NCBI RefSeq assembly: GCF_033547095.1
Contig: NZ_CP137852.1
Coordinates: 1,729,501-1,793,500 of the forward strand
Source of the DNA: Sediminicoccus rosea
GTDB taxonomy: Bacteria > Pseudomonadota > Alphaproteobacteria > Acetobacterales > Acetobacteraceae
DNA length: 64,000 nt
Direction of reading: 5' to 3'
Shown one piece after another: positions 46,773 to 55,401 of the stretch. Numbering within the stretch: the stretch's first letter is position 1; each line of letters starts with the position of its first letter. A program made the position numbers and the translations under genes. Below the pieces are notes generated by a model, which saw only the letters and a program-made list of their open reading frames with translations, was not told the DNA's origin and searched no databases.

Positions 46773-48119
46773 ATGGCGGACATATCAGCGAAGGCGTTGA
46801 AGGCGAGGCTCGCAGCCCTGGCAGAGAACCCGCCCGGCAAGGTGGTCAGGATCATGGCTGGCGGGGGCCTGCATCTGCTGGTGAAGCCCTCCCATGAGGC
46901 CGGCGCCGGGGTGTGGGTGCTGCGCGTCACGGTGGCCGGCAAGCGCCGCGATATGAGCCTGGGGGCCTTCCCCTTGGTGGGGCTGGCAGATGCCCGCGTG
47001 GCCGCAGAGGATGCGCGCCGGCTGGCAGCCAAGGGGGCGGACCCCATTGCCGACCGTGCCGAGAAGAAGGCCGCTGCTGCCCCTGCCATCACAACCACCT
47101 TCAAGGCAGCCGCCGAGGCCCTGCACCGCGCCAAGGCCCCCGAGTGGAAGAATCCCAAGCATGGCGCCCAATGGCTCGCCACGTTGAAGGCCCATGTGTT
47201 CCCCAAGATCGGCGCGCGGCCTGTCGCCAAGGTGGATACGGATGATGTGCTGCGTGTGCTGCAACCCATCTGGACGAAGACACCTGAGACTGCCTCTCGC
47301 GTGCGGGGGCGTATCGAGGCGGTGCTGAACTACGCTGCCGCGACGGGAAGCCGCCCGCGTGGCCCGAACCCGGCGACATGGCGGGGGCATCTGTCGGAAG
47401 CCCTGGGCGCCCCGTCCAAGCTGAAAGCGGTGGTCAGGCGGGAGAAGGGGAAGGGGGAGAACCATCCCTCTCTCCCCTGGCAAGACATGCCGGCCTTCAT
47501 GGAGGCCCTGGACACTCGCAAGGGCATGGCTGCCCTGGCGCTGCACTTCTCCATCCTGACCGGCGCCCGCACGGGCGAGGTGCGAGGCATGACCTGGGGA
47601 GAGCTGGATCTTCAAGCCTCCCTGTGGGTAGTCCCTGCTGCGCGCATGAAGGCGGGTAGGGTGCATTTCGTCCCTCTGTCCCCTGCCGCGCTGGCGGTGC
47701 TGGACGAAGTGAAGAAGCTCGCCGCTGGCCGGGATAGCCTGGTGTTCCCCGGCCAGCGCAAGGGCAAGGCCCTCAGTGACATGACCCTCTCCATGCTGGT
47801 CAGGGGCATGGCAACGGATGGGCTGGCCGAGGGCGAGCTTCCCCGCTGGCGTGATCCTGAGGGGCGGGTGGTGGTGCCGCATGGGTTCCGCGCGACGTTC
47901 AAGGCGTGGTCCCTGGCCCAAGGCTGGGCGGACCATCTGAGCGAGAAGGCCCTTGCCCATACCGACAAGGACAAGGTGCGGGCTGCCTATGCGCGCGAGC
48001 CTCTGACAGAGGAACGGCGCCCGATGATGGACGCATGGGCCGGGTGGTGTGGAAAGTCCGCACCGGCTGCCGTGGCCTCCCTGGCGGCTGCGAAGGCAAA
48101 GCGGCAGGCTTCGGCCTGA
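46773..48119 (+). CDS. tyrosine recombinase, P4-type integrase
   Basis: 448 residues from ATG 46773. An N-terminal DUF4102-type arm-binding domain (RIMAGGGLHLLVKPS, AGKRRDMSLGAFPLVGLADAR) precedes the core-binding and catalytic domains. Catalytic residues: Arg in LTGARTGEVRGMTW, the HxxR in VVPHGFRATF, His in LAHTDKD and the Tyr nucleophile in KVRAAYARE. It inserts and excises the element occupying 46.7-58 kb. No tRNA is next to it, so the attachment target is not obvious. Confidence 0.95.
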   Translation: MADISAKALKARLAALAENPPGKVVRIMAGGGLHLLVKPSHEAGAGVWVLRVTVAGKRRDMSLGAFPLVGLADARVAAEDARRLAAKGADPIADRAEKKAAAAPAITTTFKAAAEALHRAKAPEWKNPKHGAQWLATLKAHVFPKIGARPVAKVDTDDVLRVLQPIWTKTPETASRVRGRIEAVLNYAAATGSRPRGPNPATWRGHLSEALGAPSKLKAVVRREKGKGENHPSLPWQDMPAFMEALDTRKGMAALALHFSILTGARTGEVRGMTWGELDLQASLWVVPAARMKAGRVHFVPLSPAALAVLDEVKKLAAGRDSLVFPGQRKGKALSDMTLSMLVRGMATDGLAEGELPRWRDPEGRVVVPHGFRATFKAWSLAQGWADHLSEKALAHTDKDKVRAAYAREPLTEERRPMMDAWAGWCGKSAPAAVASLAAAKAKRQASA

Positions 48120-48290
48120 GTGATCCGCGCCCGGCGGTTCCGGGCACGAGGGCGGCCGGTGGGGTGGGTTCAGCACCCCTCCGGCCTGACCCCACAACGG
48201 GAGAGGTCTTCCCATGGGTGAGGCTGACAGAACGATGGCGATGCGATCCATCGCCGGCAATGGTGCCAACACGGATCGGAGGAAGCGCGC

Positions 48291-48641
48291 ATGACGCCCG
48301 TGGATCAGGTGGCGGCCCTTCGGGCGCTGACCACGACACCCCATCCGGACGCACGCCTGCTGGCCATCTGCGAGCGCCTGGCCATCATCTTCGATGAGCA
48401 GGATCAGCTATGGCGGCACAAGCGGCCTGGCTACGTGGCTCGATCCAATGAGCTGACCAGCGAGCGTGAGCCGCTGATGAGGGAGCTTGCGAAGCGGCCG
48501 GCGCTGACCGCTGCGGGGCGGCAGGCGAAGGGCGAGATCGCCGGCCGAGGGATGATGGGTGGCGCCGTGTGGACTGACCTCGCGCGCTCCGCCTTGCAGG
48601 ACTACCGGAACGCTGGCCAGTCCAGCGAGATCGGACAGTGA
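48291..48641 (+). CDS. hypothetical island protein
   Basis: 116 residues, MTPVDQVAALRALTTTPHPD. Mostly helical with charged stretches (LWRHKRPGYVARSNELTSEREPLM). No family is recognised. Its stop overlaps the next gene's GTG start (GTGA), which supports translation of both. It lies 171 bp after the integrase gene in the element. Confidence 0.6.
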   Translation: MTPVDQVAALRALTTTPHPDARLLAICERLAIIFDEQDQLWRHKRPGYVARSNELTSEREPLMRELAKRPALTAAGRQAKGEIAGRGMMGGAVWTDLARSALQDYRNAGQSSEIGQ

Positions 48642-49603
48642 GCGACGAGCCCGATCTCCGGATCATTCCGGCAGGCTGGGTGCCCCTGAGCGCTGCTATT
48701 GCCTGGGTGGCCGAAGGCACAGCCATGGTTGATTGGAACACCCGCTTCTACCTCGGTGCCAACTATTGGCCGCTGAAGACCCCCCAGCAGATCGCGGCGG
48801 CTTTGCGCGATCTGCTCGAAGGGAACGACGGGCGCCATCGCGAATTCCCCTACCTCACCCGTATCGCGGATCGAATGGCACGCAGTCGGTCGATCATAGG
48901 GCCTGACGAGCATCTCTGGAGCGTGCTGAATCTGGCTTGCCCGCACCAGCGGGCGCCAGCAGCGCGCGCTTTTGCCGAGGAGTTGATCCGCAGCCTGGAC
49001 GGCAAGGAAGTCCAATACGAGGCGCTTTGGCGAGCGTCCGAGACCCTTCGTCGCGCGATCGCAAAGGGCGAACTGCCGGCGTTCGGCTTCGAGGGAGAGG
49101 CGCCCGAGCGCCAACATCCTTACGATCCGGATGATCTGGACCCGATCCGCAAACCGCGTGCGCGCATTCCGCCAGAGGTCTGCGCTGCGCCCGTTACTGT
49201 GGGCCGCACCGGCATTCTGCCCTATGCGCGCGGCGACGACGCTGACGGGGGCTTCGAGTATCTCTGGTCTGAGGTGCTCATTGATGGGGAAGACCTCCTT
49301 CGCTTCAGGGAGGCGTCAGGAGCGCCGTCCGCGCCCTACGTGCCGCGGCGCCCACCGTATGACGACGAACCGGATGAGAGCGAGCGAAGCCGCCGCGGCC
49401 GGAAGCCCACCTACGATTGGGAGCCGTTCAAGCAAGTTTTGAAAGCCAAGGTGAGGGAGAGCTGCGGCGGCCTAACCGATAAGTCTTTGACGGACGACAT
49501 GTGGGCTTGGGTCGGAGAGAACATGCCGGCTGGCCCTGACGACAAAACCATCAGAACCGAGTTCCGGAAGTTGGTTCCACGCGGCCTGCTCGCCGACAAA
49601 TAG
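48638..49603 (+). CDS. hypothetical island protein
   Basis: 321 residues starting with GTG at 48638, coupled to the gene before it. The N-terminal part contains IIPAGWVPLSAAIAWVAEG; the C-terminal 75 residues form a basic, helical domain (RRGRKPTYDWEPFKQVLKAK, MWAWVGENMPAGPDDKTIRTEFRKLVPRG) that looks like a DNA-binding or primase-associated helical fold. This end is reminiscent of phage proteins of unknown function. No enzyme motif is visible. Confidence 0.65.
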   Translation: MSDEPDLRIIPAGWVPLSAAIAWVAEGTAMVDWNTRFYLGANYWPLKTPQQIAAALRDLLEGNDGRHREFPYLTRIADRMARSRSIIGPDEHLWSVLNLACPHQRAPAARAFAEELIRSLDGKEVQYEALWRASETLRRAIAKGELPAFGFEGEAPERQHPYDPDDLDPIRKPRARIPPEVCAAPVTVGRTGILPYARGDDADGGFEYLWSEVLIDGEDLLRFREASGAPSAPYVPRRPPYDDEPDESERSRRGRKPTYDWEPFKQVLKAKVRESCGGLTDKSLTDDMWAWVGENMPAGPDDKTIRTEFRKLVPRGLLADK

Positions 49604-49604
49604 G

Positions 49605-49666
49605 CCCGGCGCAATTCGGACAGTCCCGGCGCAATTCCAGATCGAATTGCGCCGGGAATTGCGCCG
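49605..49666. repeat. four-copy 11/13-mer repeat cluster with 13-bp inverted repeat
   Basis: CCCGGCGCAATTC occurs at 49605-49617 and 49625-49637. Its reverse complement GAATTGCGCCGGG is at 49644-49656, and a shortened GAATTGCGCCG follows at 49656-49666. The middle pair makes a perfect 13-bp stem with a 6-nt loop. The cluster lies 73 bp before the HTH gene at 49739 and could be its operator, or an Xis-type binding site. Confidence 0.85.
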
Positions 49667-49738
49667 TGCATCGCGCCGCTCAAGGTGACTATTGGATCGC
49701 CGTTCCCGCGCGCTTCCGTGCGGGTCAGGAGACGGCGA

Positions 49739-49966
49739 ATGAACACTGAAACCCTGAACACCCCCGAGATGGTGCCGCTTCCGCGTGCGCCCGGCATCTT
49801 CGGCCTTTCGCGGTCCGGGCTCTACCGCCTGGCCGCCGATGGCCACATCCGCATGGTCAAGATCGCGTCGCGCACGCTGGTGGATGCCGGCAGCGTGCGG
49901 GCGTTCCTGGCGACGCTGCCCGAGGTGCAGCCGCGCCACGACCCGCGCCGTGCGGGTGGCCGGTAA
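49739..49966 (+). CDS. excisionase-like helix-turn-helix protein
   Basis: 75 residues from ATG 49739. The sequence IFGLSRSGLYRLAADGHIRMVKIASRTLVDAGSVRAFL is the MerR-like winged helix typical of excisionase/AlpA-type proteins: helix-turn-helix, wing with a conserved Arg, then a C-terminal helix. Such proteins direct integrase toward excision or switch on element genes. The repeat cluster at 49605 is a natural binding target. Pairing with the integrase at 46773 supports this. Confidence 0.8.
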   Translation: MNTETLNTPEMVPLPRAPGIFGLSRSGLYRLAADGHIRMVKIASRTLVDAGSVRAFLATLPEVQPRHDPRRAGGR

Positions 49967-50166
49967 GCCATGACGCAGATTGGCAGCGCCACGACGCGGC
50001 GGGGTAGCGCCCCGCCCGTTTCCACCTCGCAGCGCAAATAGAAACGCCCTCGACCGGGGGCCGAGGGCGCGCGAACTGCTGAAAAACTCTGGCGGCACCG
50101 GAGATATAGGCGGATCGCGGCGCTTTTCCAAGGCTTTTCGGGCGGGGCAAACCGGAAGATCGTCCC

Positions 50167-50952
50167 GTGGTTCAACGTTCTGATGTCAACAATTCTCGCA
50201 ACCTGCCGCCTGACCTGGTGGCGATAACCCAGGCGGCGCGGACGTCCCTGGTGGCCGCCGCCATCCTGAACGGGGAGACGGAGCGGCCGACGCAGGCCGA
50301 TGTTGCGCGCCATGAGGCGGGGCACGTCATGGGGAGCGCGCTCCTGGGCGGCGGCACGCGGTCCAGCTGGGTTCGGTATTGCCAAGGTGCGTGGATCGGC
50401 ATGACCGTCCCGCGGGATGTGCCCGCCTGGCACGTCCCGAAGATCGGTGGGCTTCAGATGCTCACCCCGCAGGGCTGCATCGCCCGCACCGTCTTTTGCT
50501 GGAGCGGCCCTGTTGCCGAACGCCAGCACGGCCGGGGTGGTGGCGCCCTCAACTTGGCGAACGACATGGCCGAGATGGTGCAAGGGTGCGAGGCGCTCCG
50601 TGTCGGCATCACCATGGCGATGTTCCCGAACGCGCAGCCCGAGGACCACGACGACTACGAGAGCATCCAGCATGCCGGGAAAGTCATCACCGACCGTCTC
50701 CACGGCTGGACTGTCGCCGCGCTGGGGCGGGAGCTCGAGCGCGTGGAGGCCACCGCGGCGAAGCTGGTCACGCACGGGCGCCTGATCGGCCGCCAGCTTG
50801 ATTGGATCATGCGTGGCCTCACGCCGATCTCGCCCAGCGACCTGTTTGACCACCTGCGCCAGGGCCTCGCGGTTGGCCCGCTGCCCCCCAACATTCCGCC
50901 GGCCTACCTGGAAGGGATGCAGGCCTCCGCTTTCGGCTCGGGCGCGGAGTAA
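50167..50952 (+). CDS. stand-alone HEAGH zinc metallopeptidase, M41-like
   Basis: 261 residues beginning at GTG 50167 (read as Met). The sequence ARHEAGHVMGSALLGGG with H49-E-A-G-H53 matches the zinc site of FtsH-type (M41) peptidases. A second-part D/E ligand may lie in LANDMAEMVQGCEALR, in the position of the FtsH helix that supplies the third ligand. There is no AAA+ domain and no transmembrane segment, so it would not be an FtsH. The function in the element is unknown; it may cleave a host or element regulator. It ends 5 bp before the primase gene. Confidence 0.75.
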   Translation: MVQRSDVNNSRNLPPDLVAITQAARTSLVAAAILNGETERPTQADVARHEAGHVMGSALLGGGTRSSWVRYCQGAWIGMTVPRDVPAWHVPKIGGLQMLTPQGCIARTVFCWSGPVAERQHGRGGGALNLANDMAEMVQGCEALRVGITMAMFPNAQPEDHDDYESIQHAGKVITDRLHGWTVAALGRELERVEATAAKLVTHGRLIGRQLDWIMRGLTPISPSDLFDHLRQGLAVGPLPPNIPPAYLEGMQASAFGSGAE

Positions 50953-50957
50953 GCGCT

Positions 50958-53783
50958 ATGAAACCTGCGATCCCCGAAGACAACCACAAGGAGACGCAGG
51001 AAGCGTTTCGTGAGGCGGCACACGGCGCCTACGACCCTCACGAAGCCGAAGGTCGCGCGGCTATGGCTGAGTTGGAAAGCCAGGCGACCCTCGCGCCTGA
51101 GAATGGCAGCGGCGTTGCTGCCGCCACGGCCCCGCTGCCTGAGCCCCGCTTCGGGCTGACCTTCGGCCGGTCCCGGGCGGAGGTCCGCTGGCAGGATCGT
51201 CGCGCCGTCACCTTCACCGAGCTTGGCGACCTGCTGCGGCACGCGCCCGTGGGCGGCAAGGATGGCCCCTGCTACACGCCGGCCGTCTTCTCCGGCACGG
51301 TGCGCCGGAAGGATCAGGCGACCAAAATCCATGTCGTGGTGCTGGACGCCGACTGCGGCCACACCCTCGACGAGATCAGGACCGCCATCGCGGCGCGCGG
51401 CTGGCGCGCGATCATCCATTCCACCCATAGCCACCTGACCGAGCGCACCCACCTCGCCGCGGCGCCGGCGGAGAAGTGGCTGACGGCCAACCCGGGCGCG
51501 ACGATCACGGACTACATGGTGGCCAAGGCCGGCTACCTGCCGCGCGTCGTCGCCAAGGCCCAGGTGGTGGACGAGGTTGCCGAGGGCGCGGCGCGGAACC
51601 TCGTGGTGCAGCACGCGCCCTGCCCGAAATACCGGGTGATCCTGCCTCTCGATCAGCCGTGGATCGCCTCGGAATACGAGACGCAAGACCTGGCGAACGC
51701 GAAGTGGCGCGAGCGCATCGGCGCCCTGGCCCATGCGCTGGGGCTGCACCATGACCAATCCTGCGTGGACACCTCGCGCCTGTTCTACCTGCCGCGCCGC
51801 CGGAGCGAGGATCAGCCCTTCGAGCATGTGATCCTGGATGGCGAGCCCTGCGACCTGTGGGATTTGCCCGACGCGGCCCCCGTGGCGGCGCCCGCCCCGG
51901 GCCTGTTCGACACGCCCAAGGCCCGCGCGCCGCACCTTCAGCCGGTGGACCCGACGCACAAGACGGCCATCACACCCCAGGGGGAGTTCATCGACCTGAC
52001 GACCTGGGCGGCGCAGTTCGGTGGCCGGTTCGAGATCGTGACCGCCCTGCGCGCCAAAGCGCCGGGCATCTTCTCCAAGCGCCGGAGCGGGGTGAAGTTC
52101 CACATCCATTGCCCCAACGCTGGCAGCCACGTCACCAACAGCGCCGAGGGCACGGGCACCTATGCGGTGAACGCCAGCCAGGTGCAATTCGCCCAGCTTC
52201 CGAGCGTCAACGGCTTCGTGATCCACTGCATGCACAACGGGTGCGCGGGGCTCGATCGGCTGGACCACCTGAAGGCGATGCTGGAGGACGGCACACTCAC
52301 GCCGGATGACATCGCGTCGCCCGCCTTCCTCGTGCCCGACATCCCGCAGATCGACCCGTCCGCGCTGCTGAAATCGAAGGGCGAAAGGATCATCGAGGAA
52401 GCGAGCGACGAGGATGAAGCGTTGGTGGCTGCTGCGGCGGCGGAGGGTCAGGGCAACATTCCGCCTGCGCTCTACACCAACCTGCCCGGCGCCCTGGGGC
52501 TGATGATGAGCTGGGTCCTGGCGACGTCCACGAAGCCGCAGCCCGTTCTGGCTCTTGGTGCCAGTCTCGCCTTCTTTGGGGCCTGCGTGGGCCAGCGGGT
52601 GCAGCTCCAGAACTGGGGTACGCGCCCGAATGTGATGATCCTGGGTGTCGCCTACTCTGGCGGGGGCAAGCAGCAGGGCATGAGTGCCTGTAAAGCCCTC
52701 GCGCGCGCGGCGGGGCTGACGAACGAGTTGATCGGGCCGGAGGACCTATCTTCCGACGCGGGAATCGTCACGGCGACCATCAAAGCCCCGGCCAGCGTCA
52801 TGCTGATTGATGAGGCGTCCAAGCTGATCTCGGCCACCAATGCCAAGCACGCGGGGCCACACGTCAAAGGTATTTCGACGACGCTGATGAAGCTATACTC
52901 CTCCAGCGCCACCACCTACGCGAGCAAGGCGTATGCGGATGGCGACCGGGTGAAGACCATCGACCAGCCCTGCATCAGCTTCTATGGCTGCTCCACGCCG
53001 GCCGAGCTCGCGGGCTCGCTCACAAGCAACGACATCACCAATGGCCTTCTCTCCCGTATGGTGGTGTTCGATGTGGGGGAGCGCGACCCGCGTTCCGTTG
53101 CGCCTTCGCAGGAGGCTCCGCCGCTCGCGCTGGTGGATTGGGTGCAAGCTTGGCGGCGGATTGACCCGATCAGGAACCCGATGGCGCGCGAAGGTGGCGA
53201 GCCCGTGATTGATCCCATCGTGGTCCGGCTGACCGACGACGCCGACGCAATCCGTCAGGCCTTCGATGATGAGATGCACGTCGCCAAGCTGCGCGCCCGC
53301 AAGCGTGGCACGGACGCCCTCTATGTCCGCGCCCATGAGAACGCGCTGAAGTTCGCCCTTATCCGCGCGTGCGCCGCCGCTATGCCGATCCGTAACGAGG
53401 CCCGCCTCCCGGTGATCGACGAAAGCTCGCTGGTGGTGGATGCGACCACTATGCGGTGGGCGGTGGACCTGTCCCGTGCGACCGTGATCCGCATGGAAGC
53501 GACCACCGAGGACATCGCTGACAACCAGTTCCAGGCCGACGCGAATAAGCTGCGAAAATTTATCAAGAAGGCGGGCGAGAAAGGGGCAACGATGCGCGAA
53601 ATCTGTCGCACCGGCGCCGGCCGATACCCGGAAAAGATGTTGAAAGACCTTCTCACCGCGCTCTCGACGGGTGGGGAGATCGCCTGGGTTGGTGGCATCA
53701 AGACGGGGACCAGGCCCCGTGATGCCTATGTCCACGCCGATTATCTCCACCTCCATGGGCATGTGGCCGATCCGGAAGCTTAG
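50958..53783 (+). CDS. DUF3987-type primase/helicase-like replication protein
   Basis: 941 residues. Residues about 90-300 look like the N-terminal domain of phage or plasmid primases, with VVVLDADCGHTLDEIRTAI and KYRVILPLDQPW. Residues about 490-800 match DUF3987-like ATPases: NVMILGVAYSGGGKQQG is the Walker A region but lacks the usual GKS/T, and SVMLIDEASKLI is Walker B. A C-terminal winged-helix segment (GATMREICRTG) follows. The gene probably starts replication of the element. The iteron-rich region lies directly downstream. Confidence 0.82.
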   Translation: MKPAIPEDNHKETQEAFREAAHGAYDPHEAEGRAAMAELESQATLAPENGSGVAAATAPLPEPRFGLTFGRSRAEVRWQDRRAVTFTELGDLLRHAPVGGKDGPCYTPAVFSGTVRRKDQATKIHVVVLDADCGHTLDEIRTAIAARGWRAIIHSTHSHLTERTHLAAAPAEKWLTANPGATITDYMVAKAGYLPRVVAKAQVVDEVAEGAARNLVVQHAPCPKYRVILPLDQPWIASEYETQDLANAKWRERIGALAHALGLHHDQSCVDTSRLFYLPRRRSEDQPFEHVILDGEPCDLWDLPDAAPVAAPAPGLFDTPKARAPHLQPVDPTHKTAITPQGEFIDLTTWAAQFGGRFEIVTALRAKAPGIFSKRRSGVKFHIHCPNAGSHVTNSAEGTGTYAVNASQVQFAQLPSVNGFVIHCMHNGCAGLDRLDHLKAMLEDGTLTPDDIASPAFLVPDIPQIDPSALLKSKGERIIEEASDEDEALVAAAAAEGQGNIPPALYTNLPGALGLMMSWVLATSTKPQPVLALGASLAFFGACVGQRVQLQNWGTRPNVMILGVAYSGGGKQQGMSACKALARAAGLTNELIGPEDLSSDAGIVTATIKAPASVMLIDEASKLISATNAKHAGPHVKGISTTLMKLYSSSATTYASKAYADGDRVKTIDQPCISFYGCSTPAELAGSLTSNDITNGLLSRMVVFDVGERDPRSVAPSQEAPPLALVDWVQAWRRIDPIRNPMAREGGEPVIDPIVVRLTDDADAIRQAFDDEMHVAKLRARKRGTDALYVRAHENALKFALIRACAAAMPIRNEARLPVIDESSLVVDATTMRWAVDLSRATVIRMEATTEDIADNQFQADANKLRKFIKKAGEKGATMREICRTGAGRYPEKMLKDLLTALSTGGEIAWVGGIKTGTRPRDAYVHADYLHLHGHVADPEA

Positions 53784-53952
53784 GGGGTCGGCGGCAGCTC
53801 CACGCCCGACACCCAGGGGGTGTGGGCAGGCACCAGACCGGAGGTCGCGAGGAGGCCAGTCCAGCGCGGATGGCGGTTTCCATTCGTCGCGTTCAAGCTC
53901 TGGCCGGCCTGCGGCACCCATCCCGCGAGCTGCTCTCCCTCGGGCCAGGCTG

Positions 53953-54246
53953 AATCCGTCACTGACGCATTCGAATGTGTCAGTGACGGATTTCCATGGC
54001 GTAACACACTGAAAGAGCTAGGCAATTCGGACCGCTTTCGAATGCGTCAAAAGCGTCACTGGTGCCTCATAATATCTCCCCCCTCTGGGAGCCCCGGGGA
54101 ACCTAACCAGCCAGGGGAAACAGAAGGCACTGACACTTTTGACACATTCGATTTCTTTTGGGTTTAGTTGTTGTAGTTCAATATGTTAGGCCCCCTCAAA
54201 TCCGTCAGTAAATGTGTCAGTGAATCCGTCAGCGGCTGACGCATTT
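53953..54246. repeat. iteron-like region, probable replication origin
   Basis: The segment holds repeated AATCCGTCA (53953, 54199, 54223 and the inverted copy TGACGGATT ending at 53992) and GAATGYGTCA (plus strand 53973 and 54040; AAATGTGTCA at 54210; inverted TGACRCATTC at 53963 and 54140, and TGACGCATTT at 54237). A 40-bp near-perfect palindrome occupies 53953-53992, centred on TTCGAA, with one mismatch pair. The 682-bp gap from 53784 to 54465 holds nothing else I can support apart from a weak small ORF at its end. Confidence 0.75.
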
Positions 54247-54337
54247 CCCCTCATCCGGCCGCATGCGCAGGCCGTCCCTGTCGCGCCACCCACAACTTGC
54301 TTGCCCTCGCCGCGATGGGACCGCTATCGGCAAAGGC

Positions 54338-54466
54338 ATGCCCATCTCGATCCGCAAATTAGGAAGCCGCGCTGAGCCTCATAGGAAGCGCCCTGGGGCC
54401 GCGAGGGCACTGGGCGGCGTAACCGGACACCGAGGCGGGCAGAACCGTCCCAGCGAGCGCGCCTGA
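54338..54466 (+). CDS. possible small basic protein upstream of terminase small subunit
   Basis: 42 residues from ATG 54338, with GGCAAAGG just before it. Very basic (RKLGSRAEPHRKRPGAARALGG). Its TGA overlaps the next ATG by one base (TGATG), as in coupled genes. No family recognised and it could be chance. Confidence 0.3.
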   Translation: MPISIRKLGSRAEPHRKRPGAARALGGVTGHRGGQNRPSERA

Positions 54467-55053
54467 TGGCTGGCAACGCGAAAGCGAAGACCCCGGCGAA
54501 GGGGAAAGGCGGCCAGGCCGCCAAGGCGGCCGGCAAGCGCAAGCCGTCGAGCGAAATCGCCAAGGTCATCGCCGCCCGTCCGGTTGGCCGCCCGCCCAGC
54601 TACCACCCCAAGCTGGCAGACCTGGCCCACAAGCTCTGCAAGCTTGGCGCGACCGATGTGGAGATCGCTGACGCCCTCGAAGTGGACACGCCCACCCTCT
54701 ACCGATGGAAGGCGACCCACCCGGAATTTTGCAATGCCTTAAAGTTGGGCAAAGAAGCGGCAGATGAGCGCGTTGTGCGCAGTCTTTATGCAAAGGCGAC
54801 CGGCTATAGCTACGATGCGGTCAAAATCCTCCAGCATGAGGGCGCTCCGGTCATCGTGCCCTACCGCGAGCACGTTCCGCCGTCTGACACCGCCGCGATT
54901 TTCTGGCTGAAGAACCGCCGCCCGCAGGAATGGCGGGACAAGGTTGAGGTGGCAGGCAGCGCCGAGAACCCGCTGACCCTTCTCATTCAGGAGGTGCAAG
55001 GCCGCGCGCTGAAGCCCGTGCACATCATCCCCGGTGAAGCGGAAGACGCTTGA
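54466..55053 (+). CDS. terminase small subunit-like protein
   Basis: 195 residues. The first 50 are Lys/Ala-rich and probably disordered. A helix-turn-helix of the phBC6A51 type follows: LADLAHKLCKLGATDVEIADALEVDTPTLYRWKATHPEFCNALKLGKE, with the DNA-recognition helix PTLYRWKA. Then a conserved AAIFWLKNRRPQEWRDKVEV segment, typical of phage small terminases. Its usual partner, the large terminase with ATPase and nuclease, is missing in the neighbourhood, which supports a truncated or satellite-like element. Confidence 0.8.
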   Translation: MAGNAKAKTPAKGKGGQAAKAAGKRKPSSEIAKVIAARPVGRPPSYHPKLADLAHKLCKLGATDVEIADALEVDTPTLYRWKATHPEFCNALKLGKEAADERVVRSLYAKATGYSYDAVKILQHEGAPVIVPYREHVPPSDTAAIFWLKNRRPQEWRDKVEVAGSAENPLTLLIQEVQGRALKPVHIIPGEAEDA

Positions 55054-55401
55054 GGAGGCGGCGCCTGGCTCCGCCGGGCCTCGCCGGCCGGGATTTGCCG
55101 GCTATGCCAGTGCGCAGTGAAATCATGGCGTTCCAGCGCCAGGGCTGCTACGACCCTGCACACACCACGGCAGGCAAGGGAGGCTGGCATGCACATCATC
55201 GCAGACGCGCGCGGCACCCTACGGCGAACTACGCGGGCGCTCGCCTGGAATCGCGTCCGAGGATCGTGGCTCCAGGAACGCTGAGCGCAGCTTCCTAGTC
55301 CGCCGGTCGGACCCGCCCCCCATCCGGTGGGATCGCCGTCCACCTTTCCCAAGACCTGCCTGCATCCCTCACACCGCAAGGCTGAGGCGAGGATCAATCC
55401 C
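55054..55401. other. 348-bp intergenic stretch, nothing supported
   Basis: No coding feature with recognisable motifs is visible on either strand, and no clear terminator. The open frames here are Arg-rich shadows. Confidence 0.5.

Noticed and set aside
50045-50069. CGCCCTCG/CGAGGGCG hairpin
   Set aside because: Clear 8-bp stem but no U-tract; between the HTH and metallopeptidase genes its role cannot be told.
53780-54025. 81-residue minus-strand frame near the primase 3' end
   Set aside because: Reads less like shadow than most, but it crosses the 40-bp palindrome and has no recognisable motif or RBS.
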